Shown piece by piece: positions 48,691 through 61,355 of a stretch of 64,000 nucleotides of DNA. Under the pieces are notes generated by a model. That model was not told the origin of the DNA and made no database searches. It worked only from the letters and a program-made list of their open reading frames with translations. The stretch comes from Eumeta japonica (Eukaryota; Arthropoda; Insecta; Lepidoptera; Psychidae): positions 21,867 through 85,866 of the forward strand of contig BGZK01002018.1 of NCBI GenBank assembly GCA_005406025.1. Direction: 5' to 3'. Made by a program: the position numbers and the translations under genes. Numbering within the stretch: the first letter of the stretch is position 1; each line of letters begins with the position of its first letter.

Positions 48691-51239
48691 AACAAATAAA
48701 CATTGGGACTCAAATCACGTCAAAGTATTCCGTGACAAAAGTGTTTCCATTGTCCGTAATAGAGTTTTGGTTTCTATTATAACTTCTCCAAGCTTTTACT
48801 ATAATAATTATGAAAGTAAAATCAGTGTAATGAAAATGTGATTTTTAATCAATACTGATGGAGAGTTATTTTGTAACATAAGTATTTAGAAGTGTTTATT
48901 ATGGGTGATAATCCTGTGTATGAGTGAACAAGTAGAGTACAAAAGGATATATTGAGATTGTTTTGACATACCGATGCGAAGTATGAATAAAATGTGGCCG
49001 AGGTAAAATGCAGCAAAGTTGTGTGATGGAAGAGTCAAGAATAGTGTTCCTTCCAGAAAACTTTGTGCTGACCAAATTGTTAAAATTTTAAACAAGGGTC
49101 AAATCTTAAGTATCCAAAACCGAAAAATGTTATATATGAGAAGGTGTTAGTTAAGCAAAAGTGGTATGTAAAGATCGAAATATACACAGATCTGTGGTCC
49201 CTAATTATGTATTTGACAAAAAGGCGTGAATATAAAGTGTATTTGTCATAGTCAGTGTTAAATTTATCGTACCTCGGACTCAAACCCATGAATATCGTGT
49301 GGTAAATTGAACGGTTTCATCACTGTCACTGCACATTCGGCTCCGACTGGCTACGATCTCTCCTAGCAAAGATGTTTTTGTCGCCGTACATCGCTAGATT
49401 CCCGTAACCGGACAGCAGAGGGAAATGGAAACTTTGAAAGTCATTGTTACGAAGTCAATTTCCCGCTATTGGACTACTTTGGATTGAATAAACCTATTTA
49501 CGGCCGAACATCTTCAGGATTTCCTTCGAAAAAAAAAACGAATACGAAGTAGTGGACGAAAAAAAACTTGTCCTGTCGTCCGAGGAAGAAAGAAGTCCAG
49601 CAAAATGGGACGGCCCGACCAAAACAGTGAGCTCCGGCAGCAAAGATCGACGTTTATAAACTCACAACCTTGTACAGTGACCCGATCTATGAGATATTCA
49701 TATAGTTACAATATGGCTACAGTAGATTCAAATCATTCAAAGGAATGAAATAATATAAATATTGCGATTCTTTTCGTCTTCGATTGATCCAGAATTGCTT
49801 CACAATATTTCGTTGAATTCACGAACTTCTAAGGACTCCAATTTTTTTTTCGCATGTACGTCGTTCTCGAAGCAAACACTTTAATATAGAAATAAATATA
49901 AGCAACGTGAGCGCTTAAAAGCGTTTTGATGTTCTTAAATAATTTGGAAAGGCGAAAGACGGGAGCGTCACGAACTAAGTAATTAGGTAAATAATATTGT
50001 TTTACATCTTGCAAATTCTATACAACACTTCCCAATTTAACTTTCAAACGGCCTAAAAGGATTAGCAATGTAAATATGGAATTCGACAATATTCTTATGA
50101 AAGCTTCCGAGAAAATGTGTTTTACCAAGAAATTGAAGGTATGTAGATTTTAGTGCCTAAACATTTACTTACCTACTTAACTTATCTAAAGTTGGATTAT
50201 CTAAAATCCTTTGGTATTTTAAGAAAGAAATGGGTTTAAAAAAATATTCTTTTAAGATACAGAAAGCTTCATCAAAACGCAAAGAATTGAATTAATGAAA
50301 ATTGTGAAAGTATAATTGTGTTATTCTAATAATTTCTAATCCCGCAAAAGTCTAGATAAAACCACAGAAAAATATTCTTTCACATTTCAGTTCCGATCGT
50401 AATTCTAAAATTTTTATAGAGGTAGAATTTTGCGAACTGAAACCAACTCGACGATTTTTCGGAGAGCTTAAAACTAGAACTTTTTATTTCGGCCATAAAC
50501 TTTTTATCGCCTGACCTTTGAAATTATAATTGAACGAATGAGAGATTGCCTTGGAGTTCTAAAGACACGCGACGAATTATCTAACAAAATTATTTTTATA
50601 TTCTTCAAAAACACAGCAAATAAAATAAACTCATCAGAAAGTATAATAATAACGTTTCGTATGTCGAAAGGACTGGAATTATGTAATAAAAAAATTGGAT
50701 ATTTTAAAAATTTTTTTTGATAACTAATTAATTTGCAACAGCGAAATAAATTTGTCTTTCATAAATTACAAAATGAATGTATATGTACTAATTATTTGTG
50801 TGGTATAAGCGTAAATGATTAATATGGATACATTTATTTCATATAAGTAACATTATATCAAAATGAACTATAATATAATGCAAAACTATTAGTAGAAACG
50901 AAACACAATTTTATGTTACGCAATACGATGAGAGAGGAAAAACAGTTAAGAAAAATTAATGACATAATGAAAAACCTTCTGCCATAAAGGAAAACAGGGA
51001 AAAATAGATATACATATAACTCAAAACAATGATACATGGCCAAATTATTTGCATTTACATGAATAGTGAATGCATTTGAGATCGTGAGAAAAAAATCATA
51101 CACTGATAGAAGACTATTTATCTCTAGTGAATACATCACTAGCTAGGCACATGCTATATGCCTAGCATACATTTTTTTCACATACGTACGTAATGCCTTA
51201 CATGTATTGTCAATATATACTTAACATTTGCTTCGTTAT

Positions 51240-51770
51240 TTAAGATTGCTATTGTTATTATTGTTATAAACTCACGCCTATTTTCTTAAAGGGTAGGCAG
51301 AGATTACATATTTCCATATGGTACGATCTTTGCACATCTCTCTTGCTTCACTGATATCCATTCATTTTTTCATACAAGCTCTTTCTCTTCAGGTGCTTAA
51401 CATTTAACCCTTTTATAATAATTATGCCACCAATTTGATCTACATCGGATTTTATAGAGGAGCTCTTGCCGATTCTTTTATCACACACATTCGCTCTACA
51501 GATTCGTTTTGTCAGTCTGCTTTCATCTATCCTTCCCAGACGTCCAAAACACCGCAACATACATTTTTGTACTCTAGTAGCTACATCTTTCAAACCGTTT
51601 TCTGACATCACTGTTCCTATATTTTTCTTTCAAACACATTTTACAAATTCTATTTTCATTGATTCTATTTTCATTTTTCTTCTGTCATACGCAGCTTTCA
51701 CTACCATACATAAGCGTGGGGATCAGGACCTCATTATAGATAGCCATATGCACGTGTTTCATAATTTAAG
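51240..51770 (-). pseudogene. LINE endonuclease-reverse transcriptase 3' fragment
   Basis: A minus-strand remnant of the far C-terminus of another non-LTR element. It reads 'AIYNEVLIPTLMYGSESCV', then a stop and frame shifts, 'KDVATRVQKCMLRCFGRLGR', 'DESRLTKRICRANVCD', 'DQIGG', then 'SEAREMCKDRTIWKYVISAY' and a stop. An ATT-rich tail follows at 51240-51275. The pattern 'RMLRWFGH+ERM.E.RLTK.IY.A.V.G' is a hallmark of a widespread insect LINE type. It is broken and 5'-truncated, and only about 0.25 kb from the THAP-type ORF. Confidence 0.88.
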
Positions 51771-52019
51771 CTGATAAATAAATACGAATTAGTATAAAAA
51801 AAATATAAATTACATCTACGAAAGTAAAGGTAATATAATAGTTTTATGTATTTTATTTGGTTTTATCTGTCAAATATTACATGGACGTTATTGACGTACA
51901 TATGTTTTAATAACACCCCACAATTTACGTAAACGGGGTTGACAATTGTCGTACTGTGGTAGCTTGTTCACAAAACAAATTTAATTCCCGGTAGAAGTAA
52001 AAGTTAAAACTATTTTGAA

Positions 52020-52247
52020 ATGACGTGTTGTTGTATTCCCAACTGGGGCGAAAGAAGTGTTCAATTCTTTCCTAAACACAGAAAAATTCGAAAACGTTGG
52101 TCGATTATTGTTCGTAGGAAAGAATTTGCACTCAAGGAGGGCCTAATGTTATATCGCAAAATTATTATCCATAATGGTCGAAACGAAGCAAGGAAATTCA
52201 CAAGTAAATATAAATTGTCGTTAATTAAATATGTCAGTTCTATTTAA
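52020..52247 (+). pseudogene. THAP-type zinc finger remnant, second Cys lost
   Basis: A 75-codon plus-strand frame starting MTCCCIPNWGERSVQFFPKH and then RKIRKRWSIIVRRKEF. This matches the start of a THAP domain: 'M..C..P.C..R......FP.....R..W....RR'. The second zinc-binding Cys appears replaced by Trp (TGG in place of TGC/TGT). The downstream Cys-His pair and AVPTIF box are not found. THAP domains occur in host genes and in P-element-like transposases; which this came from cannot be told. It sits between two LINE fragments. Confidence 0.6.
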
Positions 52248-52534
52248 TTTAAATATTTTTTTAGTATTTTAATACTAACATAAATAATGAAAAGACCGAC
52301 AAATCAAATCAAAAATATCTTTGTTTCGTAGGCAATAGTATTACTCTTGAAATACATCATAATGGCATTCTTTTGGTATTAACGTTAACACCCATTCCGA
52401 ATGCTGATTCTAAACTAAAAAATAAAACTAAAAAATGAATAGTTTTATTGAGTATCTATCATGATATATAGTTAATAAAGCTAGCACAACATTTAAAAAT
52501 TACACGAAACAGCCTGATATTCGAGCAGTTCAGT

Positions 52535-53335
52535 CCCACGGGTTTTTTTCCTTAACATATTCAGATACGGCATAATAGCCCTTACCACATAACTTTTTTA
52601 ATGAAAGTTTTTAATTTATGAAGTGGCAAATTTTAAATTTCAACTGGGATCTTATTATAAAGGCTCCTTTATAATAAGATCTAAGATCATTCCCCCTTAA
52701 ATGCTTTGTTAACTTTGCTAAGTCTGGTTTTATGAGCAGCAAGGTCATTCTTATGTCTAGTATTAAAATTATGAATATCTCTCATTTTTGGAATGATTTT
52801 ATATTTCTTTTGACATATACCAGATTTTCGTCTATGTATTGTGACGGTACAGTTAAAATATTAATTTCTTTACATTTTTCTCTGAGATGCTGTTGATCTC
52901 AAGTTATAAATGGTACGAATAGCCTGTTTCTGCAGCACAAAATTTGTGTTTATATCGACTGCATGACCCCATAATAAAATTCCATAGGCCATGAGACTAT
53001 AAAAGGAACTAAAATAAAATATTCTTGAGGTGCTTTCATTTGTAAGCCACCGAATTCTTTTGACGGCCTTTCCTGCAGAACTAAGCTTTTTCGCCAATTT
53101 CGTTATACAGAAATTCCACGGTAACTTAGTATCTAAAGTCAGACCAAGAAATAAGATTGTGTCCACAATATCCAGTATCTCGTTCCTGACTACTACGATT
53201 GTGTCGTCCAATTTAGTATTAAACAACGAAAATTTAATTATTTTTGTTTTCTTCTCATCGAGCAAAAGATTGTTAATTGTAAATCACTCGACTACTTTTC
53301 AGATAGTACTATTTACGTAAAATGGTCTTCTTATT
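52535..53335 (-). pseudogene. LINE (Jockey/CR1-like) reverse transcriptase 3' fragment
   Basis: A minus-strand remnant of the C-terminal half of a non-LTR reverse transcriptase. It reads from 'V-E-stop-FTINNLLLDEKKTK' (TGA where Trp is usual) through FLGLTLDTKLPW, AGKAVKRIRWLT and YGILLWGHAV to LQKQAIRTIYN. After a stop and frame changes it continues 'RDIHNFNTRHKNDL', 'LYNKIPVEI' and 'GKGYYAVSEYVKEKNPW'. These are the usual C-terminal motifs of Jockey/CR1-type LINEs. The 5' part is absent, as expected of a 5'-truncated insertion. Confidence 0.9.
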
Positions 53336-53714
53336 ATAATTACACTTCTGACAAATTCTTAAATCATAACGGTATAAACAATTAATAATGGGCATTATTA
53401 CTACAAAACTCATAAGTCTCGAAATTCAGACCATCATTTTATGAATAAAATGTATTGAGCACTCAGTCTGCTCTTTCGCATATCGAAGTTTATATTGATT
53501 TAATTTAAAAATATTTAGCGAGTTGTATTTTAGGAAATAAGACATTTTATCTTAATTAATATTAAATCTTCAAAAATTGGAACTATTTTCTTGTTTATGT
53601 ACCGGTCTTCAATGCTTTTAAATTCCATTAAATCGTTTCAAACAAGTAAATCGTAGTTGATAGCATCGATGACAATCACGTTACAAAAAAATTGACCCTA
53701 AAGGCCGACTCTGC

Positions 53715-54271
53715 AACTTCCCGCTAATTTTATCCGTTTCGTAGTTATTTTAAAAAAAAACGGTTTGTTTCGATTTCTTTCGACAACGATTTCTCACAAA
53801 CGAATCAACTGATTTTGATCCGGTTTGCGGCAATCGACGTGTTTTAATAGTTTAAGAGCTGATTAGATTTTGAAATTGATCGGTCAAGTCATTTTAAAGA
53901 TATTTTGAAAAAAACCACTAAAAAATTTTTTTTTCTTAGTTTTTTGAAAATTTCTCAAAATCTACTGGTCCAAATCGACCCAAACTTTCAGCAAATCTAA
54001 GTTTGGTGAAACTCTTTGGAACGCCGTTTAGTGGGTTTGATTCAATCAAGCCGTTTAAAAGTTGTAAGAGGTTTACATACATCCACACACACACAACACA
54101 CACACATACATCCACACAGACATACGGACATCATATCAGGGGATGATCAGGGAAGCTTCCTAGACCCTCAGAACGTCGAGATCTGATGAGAACTCGATTT
54201 TTGCAAAAAGGGGTGAAACCAATAACTTCCCGAAAATATTAGAAAATTTTCAATTTTCTTAGCGGGAAGTT
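53715..54271. mobile_element. 557-bp non-autonomous element with 13-bp perfect inverted ends
   Basis: The left end AACTTCCCGCTAA (53715-53727) and right end TTAGCGGGAAGTT (54259-54271) are perfect inverted repeats. The interior has A/T-rich blocks, a CA-rich microsatellite at about 54080-54115, and the segment 'GATGATCAGGGAAGC' to 'GAACGTCGAGATCTGATGAG'. No ORF is present. From memory, very similar sequence occurs in several insect orders, so transfer between species is possible but untested. Confidence 0.75.
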
Positions 54272-55813
54272 AAAAAAAAAATGATTTCAAATGAGACGTA
54301 GTTATGTGGGTACCAACTACGTTTATCGTTAATCCTTAAATCGATCAACCGGTGGTATCAAAATTAAACCATGGCTGCAATGGAGATATTATAGTTCTAG
54401 TGGTGTCTTTTATAAAACATTTGCATAATGCCGGCCGAGAAGTTTTATATTGAAGATTAGACGCTTCTTGATTAAAATTCGCAATTTGTTTAAGCTGAAG
54501 ACCGAAAAATATTTTAAGCATTGGAAGCCGTGTCCTACAATAGGCTACTGAATTGACACACATTTTAAATAAGATAATTATTTCTGCGGATATTCTGTCC
54601 TGCGCGATATCAGCTGAAAATAAAGCATCGTCGTGCAAAACATAAAAATATCTATGCATCGAATTATTAAATATAATTTCAAATACTCTTTTGTAATGTG
54701 TATTTGAACCTGAAAATAAAGTTTTTATTCAGCAAAAAATTATTGAGATATTTAAAATAGCCTATTTGAAATAACGTTTTTTTCCTCTTACTTTTCATAA
54801 ACAAAAAGGTACACCATAGTGTTTTATTTCAAAATAAAGTAATTTTTTGTGCCAGTTTTTGTAATCAATATTTAATGAGAAATATTATTTTTCTTGACTT
54901 AGAAATTTTTCAAACAGCCCTTAAATTCATATATAGCTTGAGATCAAGTTTGTTTCTCAGAATATCGTACCCAAAAAAAGTGCCAATGTGACACTATTAC
55001 TAAGCCTACGTTGTCCATTCCTTCGTCCCTCTGTCCTTTGTCTTAAAGTCTATATTAATTGAAGCTTAAAATAGTCGCTTGAAATCTTACAAACTGCGTT
55101 ATTTTTAACAATGATATCATCTAAGTACTCTAAGCTGTGATTAATGTAAAACACACCAGTATTTTTGAGTCAATGTAGCCGATTCCAATAAATTATCACT
55201 TTATTATATGTATACTATGTACATATAGGGTATTTTGTTTGTACCAACTTCGCTTTGGTGCTGCACACCGCGCACTTTCGACGCGCGACGTGCGCGAGGG
55301 CCGTGATACCACTATATGAGTACACCTTCACAAACATACACACACTTACCGATTTACAAAGTGGCGTATCGCGTTACCTTAAGACATGTCACACACATAC
55401 GAACACATATGAAACACTTTTCATATGTAACGTTCTACCGACATTGAACAAAAATTTCGCTTACATGATAAATCACATTTAGCTCATAATTGTAAAACAA
55501 AAACCTATTATTTCATTTTCAGTACATGAGACCTGTCACATAATATTGATTATACACATTTTTTTTTAATACCAATCCCCCATTAATCCGTATATGTTAC
55601 TCGGTTTCGTGTCGTATATTATTTTCTGCTTAAAATGGCTTTCGAAATACAGAACTACAAAGTCGATAAATCAATGTCACCCTTAAAATATTCCTCCATT
55701 CAATTTTCCTACGAAACACGTAAAACGAACCCAAGAAAGGATTTGTAATACCTACCCATTTCAAAAAATGTCACGCGATACAAAGGAGGTGTTCAGATTA
55801 AATTACAAGTTAC

Positions 55814-55929
55814 CTGTTTTAGGTATTCTGGAGCCGCCCCGGGGATGGAAGCCCACGCCTTGGGTGTTGCTAAGCGACGTGAAGCTAAAGAACGCCAGGA
55901 ATTGCGACCTCACCGTCTTCTCTGTTATC
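55814..55929 (-). CDS. CUB gene exon 2 (end of CUB domain and linker)
   Basis: The acceptor is TTGTTGACCAG at 55930 and the donor is GTAACT after 55814; the exon is 116 nt. Phase 2 in and phase 1 out fit exon 1 and exon 3 exactly. It encodes ITEKT followed by [20 protein letters not shown], then a short basic/Gly linker ending RIPKT. 'R-S-x-F-L-A-F-F-S-F' is the closing beta-strand of a CUB domain. The join to exon 1 reads ...VLEF-R-ITEKT, a smooth continuation, which supports direct splicing from 60640 to 55929 and skipping of the GC-rich island at 59.5 kb. Confidence 0.88.
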
Positions 55930-58900
55930 CTGGTCAACAACAATGGACACCGATGTTAATGAGATATCGTTAAAAATATAATGAAACAATATTAACTTTC
56001 AAATTTATAATAGAAAAAAACTTTGTCATTGTGACAAGTCTAATGTGTGAAGATATATATTTCCTATTACAATAAGATCTACATTTAAAGTAATTTATGG
56101 ATATTGTACACCTGATTAAAATTGGGAGGAATTTTTTTGTCAGCCATTGTTAACAGCTTTTGCAATAACTGTATATTAAAGCTTTTAGAATTATAGGCTC
56201 TATAGAAGTCTGAAATATTGAGTTTTAAATATTTTTAAATATTTTATTTTAAATATTTAAATATTTTAGCATAGTTTTATAAATTTTTTTCCTAGAAAAC
56301 GTCTTTCTTGGCGCTTGCCTGCAGCATATGTCAGCATGCAGCGTTTAAGCCACCGCTGACTTTCTAATCTATTCTTCTGCCACAAATCCTTATCCAACAG
56401 ATTCAATATTGATTTGACGGAATCGGTAGATATCAAACACCAAAGCTAATGTTAATATTTTACTACTCCGCTAAACCGCTAGAATGTAATTTCTACTTAC
56501 GTTTAGTGCTAAATCAAGGCATTCTCAGAAAAAACAGACAGACCTATCCACCAGCGTGCTACGAGTACTTATGAAGACTACAAAACATGTGTCTCCGACC
56601 ACATTGTATACCAACCGTCTGTACAATAGGCTTTTTCCTTTTATAACAATCATTTGAGTTTACACAAAGTACTTACGTACACCTTTGCCAATATATTCAT
56701 GCCACCATTGCTATCGACATATTAATACAATATTTGAAGTAGACACTATTACGTCACATGAAATCCTTATTAATGATAGAGAGTAAAACAAAATTCTAAA
56801 TAAGTGGGTGTACGAGTTTGAACAACCATGATCAAGTGTCTGAAATCCTCGAGTCTCGTTGCGGAACGTTGTGGATATATCTGTCCTAAATATTATATTA
56901 CACTGAGAAAAAATTGGGTTAACAAAGTGACAATAAGAGCTTTGTCAACATTTTATTTTTACTGTAGCGATGTACTTTGCTTACGCACCCGAGCGAGTTA
57001 TCTGCCTGCTACAAATCTTTTATGGTCAAATGTTTTATTGCCCTAGGAGACACAGGAAATAACTTCTGTGACAATGTTTAAAATCATTTGATGGAGTGAC
57101 GACGTTACTTTACCAGCATATCATTGTATGATATTTTCTTATGGCAATGTTATGTTAAACAAAATGAAAATTGACATCGTGGCAAAGTAATTTTCTGAGA
57201 ATGACGATGTAGTATAGTGTGAGGGTGGCAGGCTCGGCGCAGGCGCGACCGTGCTCTCGTTTGGCCGTGAACATTTGTTGTGCTCGAACAAGTTCCTTTT
57301 TATTTCTTATTCAAAGTGTTTAATTGTTAAATAAGGATGTTACTGGTTTTGTCGAAGCAACGACTATAGGCGTATTGTGACGTTTTTAAAGTTCTAGTGC
57401 TTAAAAGAGATTTTGTGTTTGTTTTTTATTTTGAGAAAAGTTAATATAAACACAAATTAACAAGGTGTCCTTACTTTAAATAAAAAATAAATCTTGGCTG
57501 TACACGTTTCTTTCAGATGAACTTAACACTTCCTGCGTCAAATGCAGCGTCACTACAAACATTGATACCACCATTAACCTTTTGTATGTACATTTCTCGC
57601 TGATGAGATAAATATATTTATTATGCCTTAGCCCATCTAGTGAATGAATCTCCAAAACTAAAATATTATGCGAACTCGGTCAATACTTTGAGCTTGTGAA
57701 AATATACACTTCTTAAAATGCAATTTGTATGCAGTTTACTAGAATACCATGTACATATTCATGTAGCAATATTATAGATGTCTGTGTGTTTTAATTTCTG
57801 AATTCGAGCATTTATAATTTTTTCCTTCTATCATTATATATTCTCGGATGTATGAAACTGATGTTCATTTTTTATCTCAAATATTCTAATTGTTTTATTT
57901 CATATTTTTAATATCGTTTTTAATTTCTTTATATGTGTCAAAAAATTTTATACCATATAAAATAAACAATTTCTTTTATTTTAATATCCATATTTAAAAT
58001 CCATATTTCATATCCATTATTAGACATTAATATTATATAGTATTGGTAAACAATTATTGAGTACTTAGATATTTAAAAATTTGATGTTTAATTTACACAA
58101 TTTGCTACGATTTGTTGATCATTTTTCAATTTCAGTTAAGTTATTAATTTTTCATGTACCAATTATAATTGTAAACATAGATATATATAAGTGAAATCTA
58201 AACAATTAATACATTTTTTTACTTTAACTACAAGGTAAGGTAATATATATTATATACCAGACAAAAATTTTAAGTGTCCTTTTTAACCTTGAGTAATTAT
58301 TTATCTCAATTTTTTTTTCTTTCAAGTGAAAGTTCAGTAAATGTAAAAAAATTACCTATAGTCTTTTCCTAATTTTATTTTAGCCCAGTGATTCACTTGC
58401 TTTCAATCAGTGTACTAGTGATTTACGTAATCTGTCTTTACTATAATGAAATCGCAAAAAATCATGTAAATAAGTTTGGGTACTGGTAATTTAGTTATGT
58501 ACTCACGTCTATAATTCTCAGGACTTTTATTTTTTTGGTGTATATTTTTATAAAGTTTACCATGATTGTTCAAATTTTTACATTTTCTTGATGATGTACT
58601 ATTAAGATATTGATAATTCTCACAGACTAATAAACTTGCATCTCTCTAGTAGCCCTAAAACAATACGTACAGCCTGCGAGGAATATCAATTGTACCTTCA
58701 TTGTATACCATCAAGAAAATATAAGGGTTAGGATCGGCAATGTAACTATTCTTAGGTATTGCTATAGGCACAAAGTACATTCGCTATCAGAACCAAGGAA
58801 AGTAAATTCAGAGGCAATATACGTTTGATCTTATACCAAAAGAACTTTGTCATGGTCACAAAGATACAGTCTATTATTACGGTAGGAACAATATGATGTT

Positions 58901-59094
58901 GTTATTAAAACGAAATTAAAATCATTTACTTCGTCTGTGTGACAACTCAACACTATTATTCTAGCATAGTCTACAATTACCGGTATATTGACAAAAAAAT
59001 TTACAATAAAAACCAGAGCTAGAGGCAATGTGATATAAACGGCTCGCTAGTGGCAACGTATTATTTCCATCGTAGCTATAATTTTTTTTCAGTG

Positions 59095-59350
59095 TATACC
59101 AGCCTTTGTAGCTTCCGCCCTTGGAGCAAAAGAATTTTGATGCGGATTTAGATCTTTATCGAACTTCGCTTCTGCATGAGAACCTGATGCCATTGTTAAT
59201 ATCAATCTCGACTTTATTCGCGATTTAGAACCTTTTCTCTTTTCGTCAAACGCTCTCTTTTTCTCTTATCCGCTCCTATCATATCTCTATTTCTTCTTCT
59301 CCCCCCTCTCCTTCTTAGCTACTTATCTTCCTCTCTCCTTTTTCTCGCAA
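59095..59350 (-). repeat. Dispersed element fragment followed by a pyrimidine-rich tract
   Basis: GTAGCTTCCGCCCTTGGAGC, GAACTTCGCTTCTGC and 'AATATCAATCTCGAC' resemble the reverse-oriented dispersed family. From 59265 to 59345 the plus strand is almost purely C/T (CTCTTTTTCTC, CTCCCCCCTCTCC). Nothing coding. Confidence 0.4.
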
Positions 59351-59522
59351 AAGGAAGATTATCAATAAACACGTATACTATTTAAAACCTTCCGGTGTCA
59401 TCTACAGGTCCATAAATTATTCGTTTGACATCTACGTCGATAGTAATGTCTACTACAGTAAACATTTTCCAAAATATGTGCAATGTACAAATTTCGTCTA
59501 GATAATATTTTATCATATTCAC

Positions 59523-59760
59523 CTATACATTAATATGTCGGTGAACTGCTCATAGGCGAGGCGCGATTTCGAGCTGTGCGCCCGCACCACCGAGGGAGCT
59601 CACACTCGGTCTGCGACTGTCCACAGTTCCGCATAGAGCATTTCCGGTTCCGGCGTGACGACCTTTTGTTCGGCGCCGGAAGTACACGCTTCCGGACCGA
59701 GACACTAGGTCCGTAAATAAATGGCGATAGATCCAGCACTGCTTTGTGCCGTCACCGCAC
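59523..59760 (-). other. GC-rich island between CUB exons 1 and 2, possible optional exon
   Basis: Exon-like composition and a good minus-strand donor (AG|GTGAAT after 59523). The frame before it reads SSKSRLAYEQFTDILMYR but meets a TGA 13 codons upstream. None of the nearby AG acceptors gives the phase needed from exon 1. Exons 1 and 2 join cleanly without it, so it is probably not coding here. Confidence 0.25.
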
Positions 59761-60639
59761 CATTTCAGCCGGAAGTAATGCCTATTTGAATATCTCGTGT
59801 CGCTATTAGGCGGTAAACGGGTCTTGCTAATGAGTTTCTAGATCGTTCTAACCATATGGACACATTTTAGTATTTCTTTACTGTGTAACCTTTCACTGAC
59901 ATTGACTAACAATTTTAATTAAACATATTGATTATGTACGTTACTTAAATTTATATATTAAGACAAAATATCGATTCCTAGTACAACGCTAATTGAACTA
60001 TAAATTATTTGAAAATGAATAATTACAAGAAAATAAACAAATACAGTAGTAATGCGATCATTAAGACTTCAAAGCAAGTATAATAATTTGTGCGATATAA
60101 CCGCATTGCACTAAAAATCGGAGTCGAAAAATATGTTTTTCATGTATTGAAAATAACTGAAACAAGTGCTGCCTTCGAACCAAAAGGTATCGGATTAGAA
60201 ATTTGACTACGAGCTAATTAACTGGCGAATTTTTAATTTAATTTAAATCAAGGTCAGTTTAATGTCGAAAACTCTTAATTAGGATACGACACCTTAGATG
60301 GTGTAATGAGTAGCTACAACAACGATATAATTATATACCTACATCATAAACATATTCTAATTGAAAAGCAATTTATAACGATATTACAAAATTCAGAAAT
60401 TAATAATAATGTATTATATTTTTTAAGTGTATAAATGAGCATAGAATATTAGTTACTGAGAACATGTAAGTTTTGTATGACGTATTTTGAATATGAAAAA
60501 AGATTGTTTTCGTCAAAAAATTTCGTTCTTTGTTCACACTAATATAAGTTTATCGGACTGCGGAAACCGCTTAACAATTAAGTGTCGCGTGAGTCATGAA
60601 CGAAGTATGATTAGTATCACAGATGCGATCTAGCTCTAC

Positions 60640-60795
60640 CTGAATTCGAGCACGGAGGCCCCGTGGTCCGCGAACAGCACGACCGGCGGCGCGTACCGCT
60701 CGTTGGCGCCGCACAGCCGCGTCTCGGCGGCGGGCGGGCCCCTCAGCGCACCCGCCGCGCCGGCCGCGCTCAGCTGCAGCCACCCGCCCGCGCAG
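60640..60795 (-). CDS. CUB gene exon 1 of those visible (end of first CUB domain)
   Basis: The acceptor is TTTTTCTGTGATGATAG at 60796 and the donor is GTAGAG after 60640. The exon starts on a third codon base and ends in phase 2. It reads CAGGWLQLSAAG near its start and RLCGANERYAPPVVLF further on, then ends ...SVLEF plus two bases of an Arg codon. The 'C-x-G...LCG...V.LF...S.L.F' pattern is typical of the middle of a CUB domain. It is strongly GC-rich (GC at third positions) against AT-rich flanks. The domain beginning must be in an upstream exon outside the window; I found no candidate between 60796 and 64000. Reverse-frame open stretches here are shadows. Confidence 0.85.
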
Positions 60796-61355
60796 CTATC
60801 ATCACAGAAAAATTGTTTGTAGTAGATCTATTTATACGTCTTTCAAAAGTTACAAAAAAGAACATTACAAAGAGAAGCTTTCTTAACACTTAAACTTAAC
60901 AGGGGTTAAAAATTATCTGAGCAAAATATTACGTCACGCGATTGCGTCATGGCGTGTCACCACGCCGCTGTATTACGCGCTGCATCTCATGAATATAATA
61001 CAACGCGATACACAACGTGTGATGAAATAGTAGCTACACGACGGCATCACCCTTTTGCACGTGATGTAGAATACTTTATACATAAAACACGTGCTCATAG
61101 TTTTTATGTATTATTAAAAGGAAAAGTTGTTTAAAGAGAAATGAGTAGGCACATAATTCCTATTTATTTTCTCTTCATATAAAAATGCGAAACATGCACG
61201 CACGTTGGCGAACCGATACGTTCGATTTTTTCCATTTCGTACATCTTAAGTAAAAGTATTTACAATGAGTACGGTTATATACGTATTTAGAATTTAGTCA
61301 AGCTTTCACATGCGAGCACATGTGAAGATACTAACGAGAGGTATAGGCAATTAAA

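Larger units (their letters stand above)
42803..51239. other. Intron between CUB exons 2 and 3, middle part
   Basis: AT-rich DNA with the elements at 44480, 45550 and 48190, GC islands at 43430-43510 and 47085, and no supported gene on either strand. Confidence 0.4.
12011..60795 (-). other. Large CUB-domain gene (SOL-1-like), 9 exons, N-terminus outside window
   Basis: Gene locus. Nine minus-strand exons join with compatible phases at all eight junctions, apart from one internal frameshift in the sixth. They give about 560 residues of successive CUB-type domains: the end of one (exons 1-2), a second (exons 3-5), a third (exons 6-7) and the start of a fourth (exons 8-9). CUB hallmarks include LCGANERY, CDWLYQD, SPGHPGLYPP, LCEEK, SCRSHIE and RVCGP. 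CUB proteins of this layout in insects are usually annotated as suppressor of lurcher 1. In C. elegans, SOL-1 is a four-CUB membrane protein that modulates AMPA-type glutamate receptor gating. That assignment is family knowledge recalled from memory; the CUB calls are seen in the sequence. Introns are about 4.7, 17.2, 9.2, 0.09, 0.47, 8.6, 4.0 and 2.8 kb. The signal peptide and first CUB half must lie beyond 64000, and a membrane segment, if present, below position 1. Confidence 0.85.

Noticed and set aside
60949..61134. Plus-strand 61-codon ORF ending in a basic tail
   Set aside because: Reads faintly like a protein but has no family match from memory, no splice context and lies among repeats.
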